DNA from: Rhizobiaceae bacterium
GTDB taxonomy: Bacteria > Pseudomonadota > Alphaproteobacteria > Rhizobiales > Rhizobiaceae
Assembly (NCBI GenBank): GCA_023953775.1
Contig: JAMLJD010000008.1
Coordinates: forward strand, 1 to 64,000
DNA length: 64,000 bases
Reading direction: 5' to 3'
Shown: one piece after another, positions 52,753 to 60,845 of the stretch
Position numbering within the stretch: position 1 is the first letter of the stretch
Layout: the number at the start of each line of letters is the position of its first letter
Notes under the pieces: generated by a model
Databases searched by the model: none
The model's input: only the letters and a program-made list of their open reading frames with translations
Told to the model about the DNA's origin: nothing
Translations under genes and position numbers: made by a program

Positions 52753-53226
52753 TCAGCCGGTTCCGGTCGAACCGAACCCGCCACCGCCCCGCGCCGTCTC
52801 GCCGGCAGCCGAACGCTCCTCCAGCGCGAGGCGACTGACCGGGGCCAGCACGAGCTGTGCGATGCGCATGCCGCGCGATACGACGAAGTCCTCGTCGCCG
52901 AGATTGGCGAGAAGCACCTTCGCCTCGCCGCGGTAATCGCTGTCGATCGTGCCCGGCGAATTGAGGCAGGTAACGCCGTGCTTGAACGCAAGGCCTGAAC
53001 GCGGACGGACCTGTCCCTCGTAGCCATCGGGGATTTCCAGCACCAGTCCCGTCGGCACCAGAGCCCGCCTTCCCGGCGTGATGATCATTGGCCGGTCTTC
53101 GGGCACGGCAGCGCGCAGATCCATGCCGGCCGCACCCGCGGTCTCGTAGGCGGGCAACGCAAGGCCCGCTGCGTGCGGCAGCCTGACGACCCCCATAACC
53201 GGCGTGTTCTTCGAAACGACCTGCAT
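52753..53226 (-). CDS. dut: dUTP diphosphatase
   Basis: A 157-residue trimeric dUTPase that converts dUTP to dUMP and keeps uracil out of DNA. All five motifs are visible: [29 protein letters not shown] (catalytic Asp), [13 protein letters not shown] and the mobile C-terminal [10 protein letters not shown]. The length is normal. It lies 87 bp from the DJ-1 gene on the same strand. Confidence 0.96.
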   Translation of the reverse strand: MQVVSKNTPVMGVVRLPHAAGLALPAYETAGAAGMDLRAAVPEDRPMIITPGRRALVPTGLVLEIPDGYEGQVRPRSGLAFKHGVTCLNSPGTIDSDYRGEAKVLLANLGDEDFVVSRGMRIAQLVLAPVSRLALEERSAAGETARGGGGFGSTGTG

Positions 53227-53294
53227 GGCACAGACCCTATCAGCCGGCCGCCGCGCGGGGTCAATCGCCGACGCGCGCTATCAACCGGTTTCGT

Positions 53295-53765
53295 TCACCT
53301 GACCTCGACGGGCACCACAGTCGTCTCCTTGATCTCCTCCATCACGAAGGAGGCGGAAACATCAGACAACGGCACTTTCGCTATAAGCCGCTGATAGAGC
53401 CGGTCGTAGGATTTCACATCCGCGACACGCGCCCTCAAGACGTAATCCAGATCGCCGGACATCCGGTACACGCCGGTGATTTCGGGGAGCGAAACTACCG
53501 CCTCGCGGAACTTGCGCAACCAGTCTGGATCATGATTCGAGGTGCGGATGATGACGAAGACGGAAAGACCAAGTCCGACTTTCTCGGCGTCGACCAATGC
53601 CACGCGCCCGGTGATGACGCCCTGCTCCTCCAGCAGCTTCACGCGCCGCCAGCAGGCATTGCGCGACAGGCCCAGGCGATCGGAGAGCTGATCGACGGTC
53701 AGCGTCGCATCGAGTTGAAGCTCGGCCAGCAGCCGGCTATCGGTTGAATCCAGTTTCCCGCTCAT
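53295..53765 (-). CDS. Lrp/AsnC-family transcriptional regulator
   Basis: A 156-residue feast/famine regulator: N-terminal winged helix (TVDQLSDRLGLSRNACWRRVKLLEEQGVI) and C-terminal RAM domain (FVIIRTSNHDPDWLRKFREAVVSLPEITGVYRMSGDLDYVLRA), which binds amino acids at dimer interfaces. A perfect palindrome ATGGGACA-A-TGTCCCAT lies 2 bp before its ATG, over the expected ribosome site, suggesting tight autoregulation. It is divergent from the DUF6356/YafJ pair. Confidence 0.93.
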   Translation of the reverse strand: MSGKLDSTDSRLLAELQLDATLTVDQLSDRLGLSRNACWRRVKLLEEQGVITGRVALVDAEKVGLGLSVFVIIRTSNHDPDWLRKFREAVVSLPEITGVYRMSGDLDYVLRARVADVKSYDRLYQRLIAKVPLSDVSASFVMEEIKETTVVPVEVR

Positions 53766-53767
53766 GA

Positions 53768-53784
53768 ATGGGACAATGTCCCAT
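53768..53784. promoter_or_regulatory. Palindrome between lrp-like and DUF6356 genes
   Basis: ATGGGACAATGTCCCAT has perfect 8-bp arms with one central base. A related TTTGGGACAATT follows at 53808-53819. Such spaced sites are typical for Lrp-type regulators, which wrap DNA over repeated operators. Confidence 0.6.
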
Positions 53785-53871
53785 CAATTACACATTCTCA
53801 AGGACTATTTGGGACAATTCGCAGCAGGGAATGTGGCATCGTTCGTCATCCTGTCGAATTGGAGACACGCC

Positions 53872-54087
53872 ATGACTACTCGTATCGCCCGGCTTTTCAC
53901 CGACCATCCCGCCAGCATCGACGAGAGCTATTTCGAACATATGGCCTTTGCGGCCTGGTTCTCCTCCCGCCTTCTGATGGCGGCCGGAGCGGCGCTCGTC
54001 CACGCGATCCTGCCCTTCATGTTCGAAAAGACCGCGTCGACGATCATCCGCGAGCTTTACGAGCGAACCCACAATCGCGGGCGGTAA
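53872..54087 (+). CDS. DUF6356-like small membrane protein
   Basis: A 71-residue protein, MTTRIARLFTDHPASIDESYFEHMAFAAWFSSRL, followed by one hydrophobic segment (LLMAAGAALVHAILPFMF) and a basic tail. The LFTDHPAS...Y.EHM pattern matches the DUF6356 family as I recall it. Function unknown. GGAGA precedes ATG 53872, so the longer open frame from 53764 is not used. It lies 12 bp before the YafJ-like gene, probably in one transcript. Confidence 0.75.
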   Translation: MTTRIARLFTDHPASIDESYFEHMAFAAWFSSRLLMAAGAALVHAILPFMFEKTASTIIRELYERTHNRGR

Positions 54088-54099
54088 GGCAGAACCCAA

Positions 54100-54894
54100 A
54101 TGTGCCGCTGGGCCGCCTATCGAGGCGAGGCAATCTTCCTCGAGGACATCGTGTCCGCGCCATGCCACTCGCTCGTGGCGCAGAGCCATTGTGCGCAAGA
54201 GGCGAAAACCGCCACCAATGGCGACGGCTTCGGCGTCGCCTGGTATGGCGAACGCCCGGAACCGGGACTTTATCGTGACATCCTGCCGGCGTGGTCGGAC
54301 CCGAATCTGCGGCATCTGTGCCGGCAGGTACGGTCGCATCTTTTCCTGGCGCATGTCCGCGCATCGACCACGGGCGCAACCAGCCGCGACAACTGCCACC
54401 CCTTCGCCAGCGGCGCCTGGACCTTCATGCATAACGGGCAGATCGGCAGTTTCGAGCATATCCGCCGGAAGCTGGAAAGCAGCCTGCCCGACCAGCTCTA
54501 TTCCGAGCGCCATGGTTCGACGGATTCCGAACTTCTGTTCCTGATCATGCTGGCCGAAGGGCTCGAGACGGACCCGCATGGCGCGACCCGGCGTTCGGTC
54601 AGTCGCGTCATCGCGGCCGCGCGGCAGGCCGGCCTCGATCCGTTTCTTCGGCTGACCGCCGCCTTTTCCGACGGACGGTCGCTCTACGCCGTGCGCTACG
54701 CGACGGATCGTCTGGCGCCAACGCTCTACCTGTCAGCCGGCGCGCGCGGCCATTCGCTGGTTTCCGAGCCGCTCGACCGCGACGCGGCCACTTGGCAGCC
54801 CGTGCCCGCCGGGAGCTTCGTGCGGATCGGGACGGCGGGCTTAGATGTGAGCCCATTCACACCTGCCGAAGACATGCTGGCGATCGCGGTCTAA
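54100..54894 (+). CDS. Class II glutamine amidotransferase (YafJ/EgtC-like)
   Basis: A 264-residue Ntn-hydrolase with nucleophile Cys2 after removal of Met (MCRWAAYRGE). TNGDGFGVAWYG, FLAHVRASTTG, NCHPFASGAWTFMHNGQIG and HGSTDSELLFLIMLAEG are the family's conserved blocks. It lacks a partner synthase domain; YafJ-type proteins are putative amidohydrolases, and EgtC cleaves a gamma-glutamyl group in ergothioneine synthesis, but no egt genes are near. Substrate unknown. Confidence 0.9.
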   Translation: MCRWAAYRGEAIFLEDIVSAPCHSLVAQSHCAQEAKTATNGDGFGVAWYGERPEPGLYRDILPAWSDPNLRHLCRQVRSHLFLAHVRASTTGATSRDNCHPFASGAWTFMHNGQIGSFEHIRRKLESSLPDQLYSERHGSTDSELLFLIMLAEGLETDPHGATRRSVSRVIAAARQAGLDPFLRLTAAFSDGRSLYAVRYATDRLAPTLYLSAGARGHSLVSEPLDRDAATWQPVPAGSFVRIGTAGLDVSPFTPAEDMLAIAV

Positions 54895-54971
54895 GACGAG
54901 CGATCCAAAAACCCGTTCGACAGCCTCGACGCGCACCGCTATAAGCCCGCGCAACGAACGGAACTCCTGTT

Positions 54972-56570
54972 ATGGCCGAGACTCTCAAAGACGCGGTGGC
55001 GCGCCGCCGCACCTTCGCGATCATTTCGCATCCCGACGCGGGCAAGACGACGCTGACCGAGAAGCTGCTCCTGTTCGGCGGCGCTATCCAGCTTGCCGGC
55101 GAGGTCAAGGCCAAGAAGGACAAGATCCAGACCCGCTCGGACTGGATGAAGATCGAACGCGAGCGCGGCATCTCCGTCGTCACGTCGGTGATGACGTTCG
55201 AGTATGGCGACCATGTCTTCAACCTGCTCGACACGCCGGGCCACGAAGACTTTGCCGACGACACCTACCGGACACTGACTGCCGTCGATTCCGCCGTCAT
55301 GGTGATAGACGCGGCCAAGGGCATCGAGCCGCGCACGCTGAAGCTGTTCGAAGTGTGCCGCCTGCGCGACATCCCGATCGTCACCTTCGTCAACAAGCTC
55401 GACCGCGAGAGCCGCGACCCGTTCGAGATCCTCGACGAGATCGAACAGAAGCTGGCGCTCGACACCGCGCCCGTCACCTGGCCGATCGGGCGTGGCAAGA
55501 GCTTCCGCGGCACCTATCACCTCGCCGACAACATGATCCGGCATTCCGACGACGATGTTCGCCGCATACCGGTCAACGGGCCTGAATCCGAAGCGGTCTC
55601 CGGCCTTCTGCCCGAAAACGAGCGCGATGCCTTCGTCGAGGAGATGATGCTGGCGCGGGAAGCCTGCCGTCCGTTCGATCTCCAGTCGTTCCGGGAGGGT
55701 CATCTGACGCCGGTCTATTTCGGCTCCGCACTGCGGAATTTCGGCGTGCGCGACCTGATCGAGGCGCTGGGCCAGTTCGCACCCCAGCCCCGTGCCCAGG
55801 AGGCCGACACGCGCAAGGTCGAGGCGACGGAGGAGAAGATGACCTCCTTCGTGTTCAAGATCCAGGCCAACATGGATCCCAACCATCGCGACCGGATCGC
55901 CTTCGTGCGTGTGTGCTCCGGCAGGCTGCAGCGCGGCATGAAGGCCAAGCTGGTGCGCACCGGCAAGCCGATCGCGCTGTCTGCGCCGCAATTCTTCTTC
56001 GCGCGGTCGCGGATCACCGCCGACGAAGCCTTTGCCGGCGACGTGGTCGGGATTCCGAACCACGGCACGCTGAGGATCGGCGACACGCTGACCGACGGCG
56101 AGGACATCGTCTTCCGCGGCGTGCCGAACTTCGCGCCGGAGATCCTTCGCCGCGTGCGGCTGGGCGACGCGATGAAGGCCAAGAAGCTCAAGGAAGCGCT
56201 GCATCAGATGGCCGAGGAAGGCGTCGTTCAGCTCTTCTCGCCGGAGGACGGTTCGCCGGCGATCGTCGGCGTGGTCGGTGCGCTGCAACTCGACGTCCTG
56301 AGGGAACGGCTGAAGATCGAATACGGCCTTCCGGTCGACTTCGAAGTGGCGCGCTTCTCGGTCTGCCGCTGGATCTCGACAAGCGAGAAAGGCGAACTCA
56401 ACCGGTTCATCGAGACGCATCGCGGCGACATCGCCCGCGATCTCGACAATGACCCGGTCTTCCTAGCGCCACACGAGTTCGGCCTCAATTACGAGGCCGA
56501 CCGCTGGAAGGCGATCCGTTTCGACGCGGTGAAGGACTATCAGGTCGGCGCGAAGGACAAGGCTGCCTGA
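54972..56570 (+). CDS. prfC: Peptide chain release factor 3
   Basis: A 532-residue translational GTPase that recycles RF1/RF2 from the ribosome. G1 is SHPDAGKTTLTEKLL, followed by ERGISVVTSVMTFEY (switch I), LLDTPGHEDFADDTYRTL (G3) and FVNKLDRES (G4). Domain II and III run to the end with GVVGALQLDVLRERLKIEYGLP. The length is as in E. coli RF3 (529). It lies 77 bp after the YafJ-like gene. Confidence 0.96.
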   Translation: MAETLKDAVARRRTFAIISHPDAGKTTLTEKLLLFGGAIQLAGEVKAKKDKIQTRSDWMKIERERGISVVTSVMTFEYGDHVFNLLDTPGHEDFADDTYRTLTAVDSAVMVIDAAKGIEPRTLKLFEVCRLRDIPIVTFVNKLDRESRDPFEILDEIEQKLALDTAPVTWPIGRGKSFRGTYHLADNMIRHSDDDVRRIPVNGPESEAVSGLLPENERDAFVEEMMLAREACRPFDLQSFREGHLTPVYFGSALRNFGVRDLIEALGQFAPQPRAQEADTRKVEATEEKMTSFVFKIQANMDPNHRDRIAFVRVCSGRLQRGMKAKLVRTGKPIALSAPQFFFARSRITADEAFAGDVVGIPNHGTLRIGDTLTDGEDIVFRGVPNFAPEILRRVRLGDAMKAKKLKEALHQMAEEGVVQLFSPEDGSPAIVGVVGALQLDVLRERLKIEYGLPVDFEVARFSVCRWISTSEKGELNRFIETHRGDIARDLDNDPVFLAPHEFGLNYEADRWKAIRFDAVKDYQVGAKDKAA

Positions 56571-56678
56571 GCCGATCGAAGATTGCATCGATCGTGATGA
56601 ACCTTATCGGGCCTCGGCGCGACCCATAGACATGACTTCAACGATGCGCGGCGTGCAGCGCCGCCGATGGAGGCCGTC

Positions 56679-57041
56679 ATGTCCGGAATACGTTCGCTTG
56701 CCCTTGCCGTTTCGCTCACCGCGGTGTGTGGGATGCAGGCCGCGGAGGCCGCGTCGCCCTATGTGAAGACCTGCAAGTCGTCGATCACCACGGTCGGCCA
56801 GCACAAGGTCAAGAAGATCGCCCGCCGTATCGCCATGCAGAGCTGGGGCCAACAGGCGGCCGCCCTCTACGGTGCAAGCTGGGCCGATTTCGGCAACGCC
56901 ACCGTTTCACAGAACGGATGTTCGTTCCAGGCACCCAACTGGACCTGCATCTATGCCGCCAAGCCCTGCCGCATCACCGACACACGCGGGATTACGTCGC
57001 GCAAGCCGGGCCTGATGCCGCGCATCAAGCCGATCTGGTGA
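56679..57041 (+). CDS. Secreted protein, first of two tandem cysteine-containing paralogues
   Basis: A 120-residue exported protein: Sec signal (SLALAVSLTAVCGMQAAEA) and a mature part with four cysteines in TCKSSITTVGQHKVKKIARR, NGCSFQAPNWTCIYAAKPC. The pattern (C...TxVG.H...W...ALYG..W.....C....W.C...PC) is repeated in the next gene. No named family recognised. ATG 56679 is preferred to 56667 because GGAGG is 5 bp upstream. Confidence 0.75.
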   Translation: MSGIRSLALAVSLTAVCGMQAAEAASPYVKTCKSSITTVGQHKVKKIARRIAMQSWGQQAAALYGASWADFGNATVSQNGCSFQAPNWTCIYAAKPCRITDTRGITSRKPGLMPRIKPIW

Positions 57042-57092
57042 TCGACAACAATGACGATGCTTGTTCAATCCGCACACAACAGGGAGGGAGTC

Positions 57093-57488
57093 ATGCCATT
57101 GTTCAAGGCTTTCGGATGTATCCTTGCGGTCGCTGCAGCGATGGCAGCGTCTTCGGCAACCGCGGCAAGCTATGCCCAGAAGCACTGCAAGGGGCCGGTC
57201 ACGGGTGTCGGCGTCCATACGTATGAATATATCGCGGTAACCAAGGCGCGCGCCGACTGGTCGACCAAGGTGAAGGCCCTGTACGGCCCCGTCTGGACCG
57301 ATCCGGGACAGATGAAGGTCCATGCCGCCTCCTGCATGCCCCATCGCGGTCCGAAGCCGGGACAAAACCACTGGGCCTGTCAGTTCATTGCATCCCCGTG
57401 CAAGGTCGTGAACAATCAGCTTTCGCCATTCGCCCCTGGCGTGAAACCACGTGTCGGGCTGCCCGGTACATCGCTTCGCAAGCGATAG
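57093..57488 (+). CDS. Secreted protein, second of two tandem cysteine-containing paralogues
   Basis: A 131-residue exported protein: Sec signal (FGCILAVAAAMAASSATA) and mature part HCKGPVTGVGVHTYEYIAVTKARADWSTKVKALYGPVWTDPG with matching cysteines at SCMPH, WACQF and SPCKVV. Only 52 bp separates it from its paralogue, so tandem duplication is likely; the sequences have diverged outside the shared frame. The start at 57093 has GGGAGGGAG. Function unknown. Confidence 0.78.
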   Translation: MPLFKAFGCILAVAAAMAASSATAASYAQKHCKGPVTGVGVHTYEYIAVTKARADWSTKVKALYGPVWTDPGQMKVHAASCMPHRGPKPGQNHWACQFIASPCKVVNNQLSPFAPGVKPRVGLPGTSLRKR

Positions 57489-57634
57489 GCTCCCTGCCGA
57501 GGCGAACGTATCCGTCGCGACCGCTTCACCGGTCCGGCGAAGCCAACGTTCGAAACGTCGCTTCATCCCTCGAAAGCAACCTTCCACCCGCCGAAGTCGT
57601 TATCTTCGCGATCGCTTCTATGAGAGGGAGTAGT

Positions 57635-57793
57635 ATGGACGTCGTTCGGATTCTTTGCGCCATAATCCTGCCGCCGCTCGGCGTGTTCCTCCAGGTGGGG
57701 CTGGGCCTGCACTTCTGGCTGAATATCCTTCTGACGCTGCTCGGCTACATTCCGGGGATCGTCCACGCCGTCTGGGTCGTGTTGCGCAAGTGA
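57635..57793 (+). CDS. Pmp3/YqaE family small membrane protein
   Basis: A 52-residue protein with two hydrophobic helices: LCAIILPPLGVFLQVGLG and FWLNILLTLLGYIPGIVHAVWVV. ILPPLGVFLQVG is the Pmp3/YqaE signature. Members affect membrane potential and salt or cation stress in bacteria and eukaryotes. GAGGGAG is upstream of ATG 57635. Its stop overlaps the next gene's GTG. Confidence 0.9.
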   Translation: MDVVRILCAIILPPLGVFLQVGLGLHFWLNILLTLLGYIPGIVHAVWVVLRK

Positions 57794-58230
57794 GTCAGGT
57801 ATCGGAAACCGGGCACCACGACGCGGACCCGCACCTTGCCTCACTTGATGCGCTCGCGAAGCTCCTCGATTCGCGGTGGCGAATTCCCGGCACCGGTATC
57901 CGCTTCGGCATCGACGCCGTGGCCGGACTGTTGCCGGGCATTGGCGATGCGGCAACGGGGCTGGTTTCGGCCTATATCGTTCTTCACGGCGTACGCCACC
58001 GCGTACCCGGGCGTGTGATCGCCCGCATGATCGGCAATGTCGCGCTTGATACCGTGGTCGGCAGTGTGCCCATTGTGGGGTCGCTGTTCGATGTCTTCTT
58101 CAAGGCGAACAACCGCAATGTCGGACTTCTGCGCCAGCATCTGGAACGGATAAAGTCCGATGTCGACACGGCAACGCCAGACGAAACTGGCGCCGGATCC
58201 CGACGCGACACGGCCACAACCGCAAAATAA
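57790..58230 (+). CDS. DUF4112 membrane protein
   Basis: A 146-residue protein of the DUF4112 family: SLDALAKLLDSRWRIPGTGIRFGIDAVAGLLPGIGDAATGLVSAYIVLHG followed by a second amphipathic/hydrophobic part (ARMIGNVALDTVVGSVPIVGSLFDVFFKANNRN). Function is unknown. GTG 57790 overlaps the YqaE stop as GTGA, indicating that the two small membrane proteins are translated together. Confidence 0.88.
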   Translation: MSQVSETGHHDADPHLASLDALAKLLDSRWRIPGTGIRFGIDAVAGLLPGIGDAATGLVSAYIVLHGVRHRVPGRVIARMIGNVALDTVVGSVPIVGSLFDVFFKANNRNVGLLRQHLERIKSDVDTATPDETGAGSRRDTATTAK

Positions 58231-58360
58231 TTGCGCAAATCCCTGCGCTGACCGGAAAATATCCCATGGGCTGCGCCAATTTGGCGCGCGCCGAGACTGA
58301 AAATCAGCAGCCCAATAGCTTATCTAGGGGAAAGCGGAAACAAACTCAGGGAGCCGTATC

Positions 58361-59014
58361 ATGGGCCTGCGCATCAACGACACCATTCCGAACCTGACCG
58401 TCGAGACCGACCAGGGCAGCTTTGCCCTCCATGACTATATCGGCGATTCCTGGGCGATTCTGTTTTCCCACCCGAAAGACTTCACGCCCGTCTGCACGAC
58501 CGAGTTCGGCGCCGTCGCCCAGCTCAAGGACGAATGGGAGAAGCGCGGCACCAAGGTGATCGGCATCTCGGTCGACGGCATCGAGGACCACAAGAAGTGG
58601 AAGGGCGACATCGAGAAGGTCGGCGGCGCCCAGGCGTTCTTCCCGATCATCGCCGACAAGGGCCTGGCCGTTTCCAAGGCATTCGACATGCTGCCGGCGG
58701 AAGCCTATCTGCCCGACAACCCCACCCCGAACGACAGCCAGACGGTGCGTTCCGTCTTCATCATCGGACCCGACAAGAAGCTGAAGCTGTCGATGACCTA
58801 TCCGATGAATGTGGGACGCAATTTCGCGGAAGTCGTGCGCGCGCTCGACGGACTGCAGACGGCAGCGAAGCATACAGTTGCGACGCCGGCAAACTGGAAT
58901 GTCGGAGACGACGTCATCATCCCGACAAGCGTCAACAATGACGACGCCACGACGAAGTTCGGTACGTTCGAGACCGTGCTGCCCTATCTGCGCAAGACGA
59001 AGGTTCCGGGCTGA
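58361..59014 (+). CDS. 1-Cys peroxiredoxin (Prx6 type)
   Basis: A 217-residue thiol peroxidase. The peroxidatic Cys is in SHPKDFTPVCTTEFGAVAQL, with conserved Thr and Arg; the long C-terminal arm (YPMNVGRNFAEVVRALDGLQ, ATPANWNVGDDVIIPTSVNND) is characteristic of the Prx6/AhpC1 branch. No resolving Cys is visible, so it is a 1-Cys enzyme needing external thiol. It reduces H2O2 or lipid peroxides in the cytoplasm. Confidence 0.95.
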   Translation: MGLRINDTIPNLTVETDQGSFALHDYIGDSWAILFSHPKDFTPVCTTEFGAVAQLKDEWEKRGTKVIGISVDGIEDHKKWKGDIEKVGGAQAFFPIIADKGLAVSKAFDMLPAEAYLPDNPTPNDSQTVRSVFIIGPDKKLKLSMTYPMNVGRNFAEVVRALDGLQTAAKHTVATPANWNVGDDVIIPTSVNNDDATTKFGTFETVLPYLRKTKVPG

Positions 59015-59020
59015 CCGGCC

Positions 59021-59033
59021 GCGGGCATCCCGC
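59021..59033. terminator. Hairpin between convergent prx and GNAT genes
   Basis: GCGGG-CAT-CCCGC, a 5-bp stem with 3-nt loop, fills the 19-bp gap between two converging genes. No U-run; tentative. Confidence 0.3.
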
Positions 59034-59588
59034 CTATGATGCGTTCGGGATCGCGGCGCTTTCGGGTGCCGCGATCCGCATCATTCTAATATCCTTGTCC
59101 TGATAGACAGCAGGTCCCGCATCGCGGAACCCGAGCTTGTGCGCAAGTGCCAGAGACGGACCGTTCTCGGGATCGATGATGCAGGTCACCGTCATCGCGG
59201 GGAAGCGCCGCTCGCACCATACGAGCACCGCGCTCATCGCCTCGGCGGCATATCCGCGTCCGTGCCAGGCGGGAGCAAATATCCAGCCTGCTTCAAGAGT
59301 CCCGGCCAGGGACGGCTCGATCTGCCGTTTGCCTTCCATGACGCCGGCATCGCCGATGTGATCGCCGGTTGCCTTGTCCTCGACCGCGAAATAGCCGAAG
59401 CCCATCAGGCTCCACATGCCGCGATAGAACACCAGCCGCCGCCAGCTTTCCTCGCGCGACAGGGGCCTGCCAGCCGTGAAGCGCACGACTTCAGGGTATG
59501 ACCACAAGGCGGCCATAGACTCGAAATCGGTCTCTCTGTGGCCGCGCAGGACGAGCCTCTCCGTCGTAAGTACGGGAATGTCGGTCAT
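59034..59588 (-). CDS. GNAT-family N-acetyltransferase (RimJ/RimL-like)
   Basis: A 184-residue GNAT acetyltransferase. Start TTERLVLRGHRETDFESMAALW is typical of RimJ/RimL/YoaA relatives; the acetyl-CoA loop is in AGWIFAPAWHGRGYAAEAMSA and the C-terminal NGPSLALAHKLGFRDAG. Target unknown. It starts 5 bp after the coaBC stop on the same strand; ATG 59588 chosen for that reason and because the family sequence starts there. Confidence 0.9.
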   Translation of the reverse strand: MTDIPVLTTERLVLRGHRETDFESMAALWSYPEVVRFTAGRPLSREESWRRLVFYRGMWSLMGFGYFAVEDKATGDHIGDAGVMEGKRQIEPSLAGTLEAGWIFAPAWHGRGYAAEAMSAVLVWCERRFPAMTVTCIIDPENGPSLALAHKLGFRDAGPAVYQDKDIRMMRIAAPESAAIPNAS

Positions 59589-59593
59589 GCGAT

Positions 59594-60802
59594 TCAGCCG
59601 CCGAGCCTCCGGGCGACAAGCGCGGCCAGCTTGACGGCGACCTCGTCCTTGCTCATCTCGTCCCACGTCTCGACACCGGTGGCCGAGACGATTCGCACGG
59701 TATTGCGGTCTCCGCCCATCACGCCGCCTTCCGGCGACACATCGTTGGCGACGATCAGGTCGGCGCCCTTCTTCGCGAGCTTGGCCTTCGCATTGTCGAC
59801 GACGTTCTGGGTTTCCGCGGCGAAGCCGACCACCAGCCCGGGGCGCATCGCGTGATGGCCGATCGTCGCGAGAATGTCCGGGTTCTCGACCATCTTCAAA
59901 GCAGGCGGCCCCTCGCCGGCGACCTTCTTGATCTTCTCACCCGCCGCGTCGGTCGTCCGCCAGTCGGCAACCGCCGCGACGAAGATACCGGCATCGGCGG
60001 GAAGAAGCGCCTCGACGGCCGCAAGCATCTCGCGCGCCGTCTCGACGCGCGTTACCGTGACGTCGCGTGGATCGGGTATGGTGACGGGGCCCGAAACGAG
60101 CCGCACGTCCGCGCCGAGACGGGCGAGCGCGGAAGCGATGGCGTGGCCCTGCTTGCCGGACGACCGGTTGGCGATATAGCGGACCGGATCGATCGGCTCA
60201 TGGGTCGGGCCGGACGTCATGACGATCCGTCGCCCGGCGAGCGGCCTGGATCGATCATCGAGCATCGCCTCGACCGCCGCGACGATCTCGAGCGGTTCGG
60301 CCATGCGGCCTTCGCCCGCCTCGCCGCTTTCGGCCATCTCGCCACGCGCCGGCCCGACGAATGCGACCCCGTCGCGCTCCAATGTCCCGCGGTTGCGCTG
60401 CGTTGCCGGATGGTCCCACATCTTCGGGTTCATGGCCGGCGCGACGAGCACCTTCTTGTCGGTCGCCATCAGGACGGTGGAAGCGAGGTCATTGGCGAGC
60501 CCAGACGCCATCTTGGCCATCAGGTCGGCAGTCGCAGGGGCCACCACCAGGAGATCGGCCTCGCGCGACAGCCTGATATGGCCGACATCGTGCTCGTCAT
60601 GGCGATCGAACAGGTCGGTGAAGACATGATCGGCCGTCAGCGTGCCGACGGACAGCGGCGTGACGAACTCGGTCGCCGCCTTCGTCAGAACGCAACGGAC
60701 ATGGGCACCGCGCTCGCGCAGCCGGCGGATCAGATCGAGGCATTTGTAGGCGGCGATGCCACCGCCGATGATGAGCAGGATGCGCTTGTCCGAGAGGGTC
60801 AT
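59594..60802 (-). CDS. coaBC: Bifunctional phosphopantothenoylcysteine synthetase/decarboxylase
   Basis: A 402-residue flavoprotein of coenzyme A synthesis. The N-terminal CoaC domain has GGGIAAYKCLDLIRRL, the flavin-binding TADLMAKMASGLA and APAMNPKMWDHPATQRN; the C-terminal CoaB domain has TSGPTHEPIDPVRYIANRSSGKQG, AAVADWR and the K-x-K-KG-DL-type segment AKKGADLIVAND. It makes 4'-phosphopantetheine from phosphopantothenate and cysteine. Located next to ubiB and ubiE, an order common in Hyphomicrobiales. Confidence 0.95.
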   Translation of the reverse strand: MTLSDKRILLIIGGGIAAYKCLDLIRRLRERGAHVRCVLTKAATEFVTPLSVGTLTADHVFTDLFDRHDEHDVGHIRLSREADLLVVAPATADLMAKMASGLANDLASTVLMATDKKVLVAPAMNPKMWDHPATQRNRGTLERDGVAFVGPARGEMAESGEAGEGRMAEPLEIVAAVEAMLDDRSRPLAGRRIVMTSGPTHEPIDPVRYIANRSSGKQGHAIASALARLGADVRLVSGPVTIPDPRDVTVTRVETAREMLAAVEALLPADAGIFVAAVADWRTTDAAGEKIKKVAGEGPPALKMVENPDILATIGHHAMRPGLVVGFAAETQNVVDNAKAKLAKKGADLIVANDVSPEGGVMGGDRNTVRIVSATGVETWDEMSKDEVAVKLAALVARRLGG

Positions 60803-60845
60803 TGGCCTGTCCCCATGTTCACGGTCTTTACGCCAGCCATGATCT

